From contig NZ_JAAVTX010000007.1 in assembly GCF_012163145.1 (NCBI RefSeq), forward strand, positions 372,001-436,000: 64,000 nt of DNA, read 5' to 3'. Position numbers and translations under genes: made by a program. This DNA is from Falsiroseomonas frigidaquae. Lineage in GTDB: Bacteria > Pseudomonadota > Alphaproteobacteria > Acetobacterales > Acetobacteraceae. Below the pieces are notes generated by a model. The model saw nothing but the letters and a program-made list of their open reading frames with translations, searched no databases and was not told the origin of the DNA. Shown one piece after another: positions 58,681-64,000 of this stretch; the stretch's first letter is position 1, and each line of letters opens with the position of its first letter.

Positions 58681-59667
58681 TCAGAACATCGCCGTCGGCG
58701 CCACCGTGCTGCCGCTGCCGCCTTCCACCTTCAGCGGCTGCATGGCGAAGGCGAATTCCTTCCGCGGGCGCCGCACCAGCTCATCCAGCTTCAGATTCTC
58801 CAACAGGTGCACCCCATGCACCACCAGCGCCAGCTGGTGCACCGGCAGGGAGGCATCGGGCATGGTCTTGGACGGCGCGCATTCCACCGGCCAGTTGTCG
58901 GCGCCCATCAGGATGGGGTTGCGCGAGATCAGCCATTCCGCCGCCGCCACGCCGATGCCGGGGCAGCTGCGCACGTAGCGCGGATTGTCGCGGCCCCACA
59001 GCGTGCCCCAGCCGGTGTGGATCAGCACGGCATCGCCCTCCGCCAGCTGCAATTCCTGCCGGCGCAGCGCATCCTCCAGATCCGCCACGGTGATCTCGTA
59101 GTCATCGCCCAGCACCGGCACGCCCTTGGCGCCCGCCACGTCGATCAGCACGCCGCGGGTGAAGACGGTGCCGATGGTGTGCACGCCCATCTCGGTGAAG
59201 CCCGAGCGGCCTGAGATGCCCGGCAGGTCGACGCAGTTATAGACCTGGTCGCCGATCGTCTGGTGCGGGAAGGCGTCGAGCTGGGTGCCGACCTGGCCGA
59301 TCTCGGTGATGACGATCTCCTCGTTGGAGCCGCGCCGATTGGCCTGCGGGTTCATGAAGGTGCGCTTGGTGTGCAGGTCGAAGCGCCTGGTGCCGAAGAA
59401 GGGCATGGTCGGCGACAGCACATGCCCCAGCTCCACCATCTCACCGCTGCGGATCAGCCCGGCGGCGGATTGCGCGCGTGCCGGCGTCATCAGGTTCATC
59501 GATCCGCGCCGGTCCGCCGCACCCCACCGGCTCGGGCAGCGCTGCCCCTCGGCGGGCGGCGACCAGCCCTGCTGGGCCTGCACCGGGGTTGCCGTCAGCC
59601 CCATATGACCGCCGCCACAGGCCAGGCACGCGGCCCCGAACAGGGCGCGCCGCGAGAGCTTCGTCAT
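58681..59667 (-). CDS. Secreted cyclase-family (kynurenine-formamidase-like) protein
   Basis: A 328-residue protein of the metal-dependent cyclase family. A twin-arginine signal is seen (LSRRALFGAACLACGGG, ending QAQ). The family HxGTHxD motif appears as GQVGTQLDAFPH, a Q-for-H variant also found in related groups; a second region reads LIHTGWGTLWG and the last LVVHGVHLLENL. It probably hydrolyses an amide or lactone in the periplasm. ATG 59667 is chosen because it leaves the RR signal near the N-terminus. Confidence 0.83.
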   Translation of the reverse strand: MTKLSRRALFGAACLACGGGHMGLTATPVQAQQGWSPPAEGQRCPSRWGAADRRGSMNLMTPARAQSAAGLIRSGEMVELGHVLSPTMPFFGTRRFDLHTKRTFMNPQANRRGSNEEIVITEIGQVGTQLDAFPHQTIGDQVYNCVDLPGISGRSGFTEMGVHTIGTVFTRGVLIDVAGAKGVPVLGDDYEITVADLEDALRRQELQLAEGDAVLIHTGWGTLWGRDNPRYVRSCPGIGVAAAEWLISRNPILMGADNWPVECAPSKTMPDASLPVHQLALVVHGVHLLENLKLDELVRRPRKEFAFAMQPLKVEGGSGSTVAPTAMF

Positions 59668-59747
59668 GTCGTTCCATCCCATCTGCCAAGGCCCGCCGTT
59701 CCGGCCGGTGCCGCGCGAAGGCTAACGGGTGGCGGGACGATCCGCGA

Positions 59748-62036
59748 TCAAACCGGCGGCACCGGCGCGTCGCCATGGGCGCGGATGCGCTCCAGCGGCA
59801 CGGTGATCCGGCAGACCAGGCCGCCCTCCGCCCAGCACCGCTGCACGGTGCCGCCGAGCTGGTGTTCCACCGTCGTCGCCACGAGGCGGGAGCCGAAGCC
59901 GCGGCGCGTCGGCGGGCCGGCCACCGCCGGGCCGCCCCGCTCCCGCCATTCCAGCCGCAACACCTCGGTTCCGCGTTCCACCTCCCAGGTGACGCTGAGG
60001 CGGCCTTCCGGCGTGGACAGGGCGCCGTGCTTGGCCGCATTCGTCGCCAGCTCATGCAGCGTCATGGACAGCGCCTGCACCGCCTCCGGCGCCAAGGCGA
60101 GATCCGGCCCATCCAGCGTGATTCGGGCGGTTCCGCTGCGGGCAACCGGGTGGAACACCGAAAGCTCCGCCTCCGCCACCACACGCAGCGCCGCGCTCTG
60201 CCAGCGCCCCTCGGCCAGCGCGGTGTGCGCGCGGGCCAGGGCGGCGACGCGGCCTTCCACCGCCCGCGCGAAGGCGGCGGCATCGTGGCGCGGCGTCAGC
60301 CGCAGCGCGGCCTGCACCACGGCCAGCGCGTTCTTGGCGCGGTGGTCCACCTCCCGCGCCATCAGCCGCTGGCGCGCCTCGGCGGCGCGTTCCTGCGTCA
60401 CGTCGCGCGACACGCCGACCAGCAGCAGCGGGCGGCCGGTCCGCAGGTCGCGGTCGGCCACGACGGCATGCGATTCGATCACCTGCCAGGGCAGGTCGTC
60501 CGCGGTGCGGATGCGGTACTCGATCTGGTAGCCAAGCCGGCGCCCTGCCGTGACCTCCGCCACCACCTGCTGCACGGCGTCACGGTCCTCCGGATGGACA
60601 CGTTCCGTCCAGACATGCAGCGGCAGGTCCGTCACCGGCAGCCTCGGCCCCTCCGGCACGGCGCGGCCGGAACGGGTGACGGTGCCGCGCGTCAGGTCCA
60701 TCGCGAAGGTGCCGAGGCGGCCGGCCGCGGTGGCCAGCCGCAGCCGCCGCTCCGCCGTCGCGGTCTGGCGCTGCGCCGCGCGCAGGTCCTCAATGTCACG
60801 GAACGCCACGATCACGCCGCCGCCCGCGCGCGGGTAGATGTCCACCTCGATCCAATGGCCGATGACGGGCGAGACGACGCAGAGATGCGTCTCCCGCCGC
60901 TCCGCCATCGCCTCGAGCTGTGCCTGGAAGGAGAGGCTGCCGGCGGCCTTCGGGAACAGATCGAGGAAGGGCTGGCCGAGCAGATCCTCATCCGCGCGGC
61001 CCCAGACCTCCAGCGCCCGCCGGCTGACGAAGGCGAAGCGCAGGTCGGCGTCCAGCGCGTAGATCACCTCCCGCATGCTGGCCAGCACCTCAGCCTGCTG
61101 GCGCCCGGCCTGCAGATGCGAGGCCTCGCCCTCCTCGATCTTGCGGGCGAGCGCCTGGTTGGCAACGGCCAGCGCCCGGTCGCGGCGGCGCATCGTCACG
61201 GCAAGGAACAGCAGGGCCAGCGCGGCCGGGCTGCCGAAGGCCAGGTTGACCAGCGTCGCATCCCGCCACTGCGCCAGGATCGCGGCGCGCGGCCGGGTCG
61301 CCGTGACGAAGGCGGGCCAGCCCTGCACCGCCCGGCGCTCCTCCAGCGCGCCCGAATCCGAGGCCTCGGCCGGACGGGACCGGGCGAGCATTTCCCCGTC
61401 CTGGCGCCACAGCGCGATCACGTCACCCGATCCGGCCCGCCCCAGCCTGTCCAGGCCATCATCCAGGGCGTCGCGCCGCATCGTGGCGAGGATCAGGCCG
61501 CCGCCCTCGCCCGGCGACCGGTCGCTGCCGGAAGCCTCGCGTCGGCGGGTCACCATGATGCGCGGCTCCGGCCCCTGCGGCGTCTCAACCTGGCCGAGCC
61601 GCAGCGGCGGTGCCTCCAGCCCCGGGCTGGCCGGGGCGTCGGCGCCCTCGTCGTTCAGCAGGGGGCGGTTTTCGGCGCCATGCACGGAAAGATGGATGGT
61701 TGCCGGCGCCTGCCGTCGAGTCGCCAGCTCCCGCAGCGCCGCGCGCAGCGCCACCCCCTCCGCCGTGATCTCGGCATCGGACAGGCCTGCGACCAGAAGG
61801 TTCGCCAGATCCGTCCGCAGCAGCATGCCGTCGAGGACGCGCTGCACATGCTCGGCGGAGGTCGCGGCGCTACGCGAAAGCTCCCGCTCCGCATCCTTCC
61901 AGGCCTCCCGCCAGCTCGCGGCGCCACAGGCGCCGAAGGCCAGCACCGGCCATCCGATCGCGGCCAGCAGCAATAGCCGCGTCATCAGTCGGGACGCCCC
62001 GGCCGGGTCGCCCACCCCATCCCGGCGCCTCACCAT
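59748..62036 (-). CDS. HWE-family sensor histidine kinase with PAS domains (paralogue)
   Basis: A 762-residue membrane kinase. One N-terminal helix (about 18-40), a periplasmic region of about 220 residues with TDLANLLVAGLSDAEI (a stretch also found in the kinase at 37036), then a second helix (LAFGSPAALALLFLAVTMR). A PAS pair follows (about 310-430 and 435-555), then H565 in DHRAKNALAVVQAALRLTP, with HELATNAAKHGALST and a W-x-E-type WRERGGP. No response regulator is adjacent, so its output partner must lie elsewhere, as for the other HWE kinase. Confidence 0.86.
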   Translation of the reverse strand: MVRRRDGVGDPAGASRLMTRLLLLAAIGWPVLAFGACGAASWREAWKDAERELSRSAATSAEHVQRVLDGMLLRTDLANLLVAGLSDAEITAEGVALRAALRELATRRQAPATIHLSVHGAENRPLLNDEGADAPASPGLEAPPLRLGQVETPQGPEPRIMVTRRREASGSDRSPGEGGGLILATMRRDALDDGLDRLGRAGSGDVIALWRQDGEMLARSRPAEASDSGALEERRAVQGWPAFVTATRPRAAILAQWRDATLVNLAFGSPAALALLFLAVTMRRRDRALAVANQALARKIEEGEASHLQAGRQQAEVLASMREVIYALDADLRFAFVSRRALEVWGRADEDLLGQPFLDLFPKAAGSLSFQAQLEAMAERRETHLCVVSPVIGHWIEVDIYPRAGGGVIVAFRDIEDLRAAQRQTATAERRLRLATAAGRLGTFAMDLTRGTVTRSGRAVPEGPRLPVTDLPLHVWTERVHPEDRDAVQQVVAEVTAGRRLGYQIEYRIRTADDLPWQVIESHAVVADRDLRTGRPLLLVGVSRDVTQERAAEARQRLMAREVDHRAKNALAVVQAALRLTPRHDAAAFARAVEGRVAALARAHTALAEGRWQSAALRVVAEAELSVFHPVARSGTARITLDGPDLALAPEAVQALSMTLHELATNAAKHGALSTPEGRLSVTWEVERGTEVLRLEWRERGGPAVAGPPTRRGFGSRLVATTVEHQLGGTVQRCWAEGGLVCRITVPLERIRAHGDAPVPPV

Positions 62037-62236
62037 CTAGTCAACAAACTATTCTCCCGACCCGCGGAACATGGCGCGCGGCGTATCGGCGCGCGCGGCC
62101 TCCCTCGTTCAAAGCATCGTGAGCGCTCCGCCAGACGGCCGGCGGGGCGTTCCCTCGCGCGGTCTGGGTGCCGGGGGATGGATCAGCGGCGCCCTGCCCG
62201 GCAGGATGTGCCATCATCCTATCACGGAGCCGCCCC

Positions 62237-62704
62237 ATGTCCGCAGAAAGCCGCCTCATCGAACTGGGGCTGGACCTGCCGCCCTCGCCCAAGCCGATGG
62301 GCAACTACGTGCCGTGGCGCATCGGCGGCGGGCTGCTGTTCCTGTCCGGCGTCGGGCCGCGCCGTGCCGATGGCAGTTCCATTACCGGCCTGGTCGGCGC
62401 CGATCTCGACGTGCAGCAGGGCTACGAGGCAGCGCGGCTGTGCGGGATCAACCTGCTGGCCAATATGCGCGATGCGCTGGGGTCGCTGGACCGGGTGGAC
62501 ACCATCCTGAAGGTGCTCGGCATGGTCCGCGCCGTGCCGGATTTCGGCCACCAGCCGGAAGTCATCAATGGCTGCACCGACCTGTTCGTCGAGGTGTTCG
62601 GCGAGGCCGGGCGCCCGGCGCGGTCCGCCGTCGGCCTGGCCAGCCTGCCGCGCGGCATCGCGGTGGAGATCGAGGCCGTGGTGCTGCTGAAGTCCGCACC
62701 GTGA
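62237..62704 (+). CDS. RidA/YjgF-family protein
   Basis: A 155-residue protein of the Rid superfamily. Landmarks are GNYVPWRIGGGLLFLSGVGPRRADG and the region around LVGADLDVQQGYEAARLCGINLL. The C-terminal stretch reads PARSAVGLASLPRGIAVEIEAVVL, where the Arg of RSAVG is the usual active-site residue. Family members hydrolyse reactive enamines/imines such as 2-aminoacrylate. Longer than RidA itself (about 128 aa). The stop overlaps the GMC start (GTGA). Confidence 0.87.
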   Translation: MSAESRLIELGLDLPPSPKPMGNYVPWRIGGGLLFLSGVGPRRADGSSITGLVGADLDVQQGYEAARLCGINLLANMRDALGSLDRVDTILKVLGMVRAVPDFGHQPEVINGCTDLFVEVFGEAGRPARSAVGLASLPRGIAVEIEAVVLLKSAP

Positions 62705-64000
62705 CCAGCGCCGGCGCCGAGACCTTCGACTACGTCATCGTCGGCTCCGGCGCCGCCGGGTCCGTGCTGGCCAACCGGCTGACCGCCGATCCAGCCGTCA
62801 CCGTCTGCGTGCTGGAGGCCGGGCCGCCGGACCGCAACCCCTTCATCCACATCCCGGCAGGCTTCATCAAGACGCTGTCCAACCCGGCGGTGACCTGGCA
62901 GTTCAAGACCGAGGCCATCCCGATGACCGGCGGGCGGCGGATCAGCACGACGCAGGGGCGCACGCTGGGCGGGTCCTCCTCCGTCAACGGGCTGATCTAC
63001 AATCGCGGCCAGCCGACGGATCTGGACAGCTGGGCGCAGCGCGGCAATCGCGGCTGGGGCTATGACGACTGCCTGCCCTATTACCGGCGCAGCGAGAACC
63101 GCATCGGTCCGGCGGGGAAGGAACCGGGCGAGACGCGCGGCCGCAATGCGGATGGCATCCCGATCACCGACATGGACTGGATCAACCAGGTCTCGGAGGC
63201 CTTCATCCGCGGCTGCGAGGGCATCGGGATTCCCCGCGCGCCCGACTACAACAGCGGCATCCAGGCCGGCGTCGGCTATTACCAGCGCACCATCCGCAAC
63301 GGCCGCCGCATCTCCGCCGCCGTCGCCTTCCTGAAGCCGGCGATGAAGCGGCCGAACCTGGAAGTGCGGACCAATGCCCGCGCCAGCCGCATCCTGTTCG
63401 AGGGCACCCGCGCCACCGGCATCGCCTACCAGGCCGCGCGCGGCGCGCCGGCGCGGCAGGTGATGGCGCGGCGGGAGGTGATTCTCTGCTCCGGCACGGT
63501 GAACACGGCGCGGCTGCTGCAGGTCTCGGGCGTCGGGCCGGCGGATCTGCTCGGGCGGCTCGGCGTGCCGGTGGTGCGCGACGTGCGGGGCGTCGGGTCC
63601 AACTTCCGCGACCACTATGCCAGCCGCTTCGTGATGCGCGCGAAGAAGGGCGTGGAGACGCTGAACGAGCTGTCGCGCGGGTTGAAGCTCGGCGCGCAGA
63701 TCGCCCGCTGGGCGACCGGAAGGCCCAGCATCCTCGCCACCACGCCCTCCCACGTCCACGTCTTCTGGAAAAGCTTCGAGGGGCTGGACCAGCCCGACCT
63801 GCAATGCGTCTTCACCCCCGGCAGCTATGCCGAGGGCAAGGTCTATGTGCTGGACGACTACCCCGGCGTCACCGCCGGCGCCTGGCAGCACCGCCCCGAA
63901 AGCACCGGCTGGGTGCGCGCGCGCAGCACGGATGTGTTCGAGGACCCGGAGATCAATCCGAACTACCTTTCGGACCCGATGGATATCCGCGTGCATCTCG
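62701..64000 (+). CDS. GMC-family FAD oxidoreductase (3' truncated by window end)
   Basis: At least 433 residues visible. GTG 62701 overlaps the RidA stop. FAD-binding DYVIVGSGAAGSVLANRL is followed by LEAGPPDRNP, and TLGGSSSVNGLIYNRGQ is the GMC signature 1. VILCSGTVNTARLLQVSGVGP matches signature 2. The catalytic His-His/Asn pair is beyond the window. The family oxidises alcohols (choline, long-chain or aryl). Pairing with a RidA protein suggests the product may be reactive. Confidence 0.88.
   Translation, partial: MTSAGAETFDYVIVGSGAAGSVLANRLTADPAVTVCVLEAGPPDRNPFIHIPAGFIKTLSNPAVTWQFKTEAIPMTGGRRISTTQGRTLGGSSSVNGLIYNRGQPTDLDSWAQRGNRGWGYDDCLPYYRRSENRIGPAGKEPGETRGRNADGIPITDMDWINQVSEAFIRGCEGIGIPRAPDYNSGIQAGVGYYQRTIRNGRRISAAVAFLKPAMKRPNLEVRTNARASRILFEGTRATGIAYQAARGAPARQVMARREVILCSGTVNTARLLQVSGVGPADLLGRLGVPVVRDVRGVGSNFRDHYASRFVMRAKKGVETLNELSRGLKLGAQIARWATGRPSILATTPSHVHVFWKSFEGLDQPDLQCVFTPGSYAEGKVYVLDDYPGVTAGAWQHRPESTGWVRARSTDVFEDPEINPNYLSDPMDIRVHL

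Overview
The window is about 70% G+C with dense, mostly short-spaced genes, so long antisense open frames are abundant and were discounted. Gene content points to an aerobic alphaproteobacterium of the Rhodospirillales, most likely Acetobacteraceae close to Roseomonas. This is inferred from an ELM1-family protein, three solitary Bug (TctC-type) receptors, two HWE sensor kinases, SCO and MsrQ membrane proteins, and a class Ia ribonucleotide reductase without an ATP-cone. No phage, transposase, integrase or CRISPR array was seen. The window is chromosomal, with one short low-GC foreign patch.

Layout. 1-6.6 kb: end of an Asp/Glu racemase, an MscS channel, then a divergent OmpR-type regulator and a very large six-PAS hybrid kinase (HisKA-HATPase-REC-HPt), a likely phosphorelay pair. 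6.6-10.7 kb: a small unknown gene bracketed by two Fur-like palindromes, tartrate dehydrogenase-like and AA_synth-family enzymes, and a coupled ELM1/MsrQ pair. 10.7-18.2 kb: orotate phosphoribosyltransferase, a ParD/ParE-type toxin-antitoxin pair whose toxin overlaps a peptide-type ABC substrate-binding protein, a VOC protein and two permeases (no ATPase genes follow), a MetE-C-like protein and a Bug receptor. 18.2-26.8 kb: PhoX phosphatase with a Pho-box-like leader, a molybdopterin oxidoreductase, class III aminotransferase, polyprenyl diphosphate synthase, and a DUF2007/RNA methyltransferase pair. 26.9-30.9 kb: SCO protein and nrdA-small ORF-nrdB with an NrdR-box candidate.

31-37 kb: unknown protein, Bug receptor plus cupin, acyl-CoA dehydrogenase-like flavoprotein divergent from an HxlR regulator, M20 peptidase, ArsC-like protein. 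37-49.2 kb: HWE kinase, tRNA-Gln, then housekeeping genes (Ppx/GppA, rlmE, guaB, RsmB-type methyltransferase, GNAT, guaA), interrupted by an AT-rich insertion (46.3-47.5 kb) encoding an unknown membrane protein. 49.2-64 kb: LysR-linked metabolic genes, an ene-reductase-type flavoprotein with a Bug receptor, lipid kinase plus inositol-phosphatase, a secreted cyclase, a second HWE kinase, RidA and the start of a GMC oxidoreductase.

Working together: the accessory genes look like a catabolic and uptake repertoire for organic acids, peptides and amino-acid derivatives, each with a local regulator or receptor. The most unusual signals are the low-GC gene with a possible frameshift, the palindrome-bracketed small gene, the small ORF wedged between nrdA and nrdB, the repeat-split permease operon, and the duplicated 3' end of the inositol phosphatase gene.
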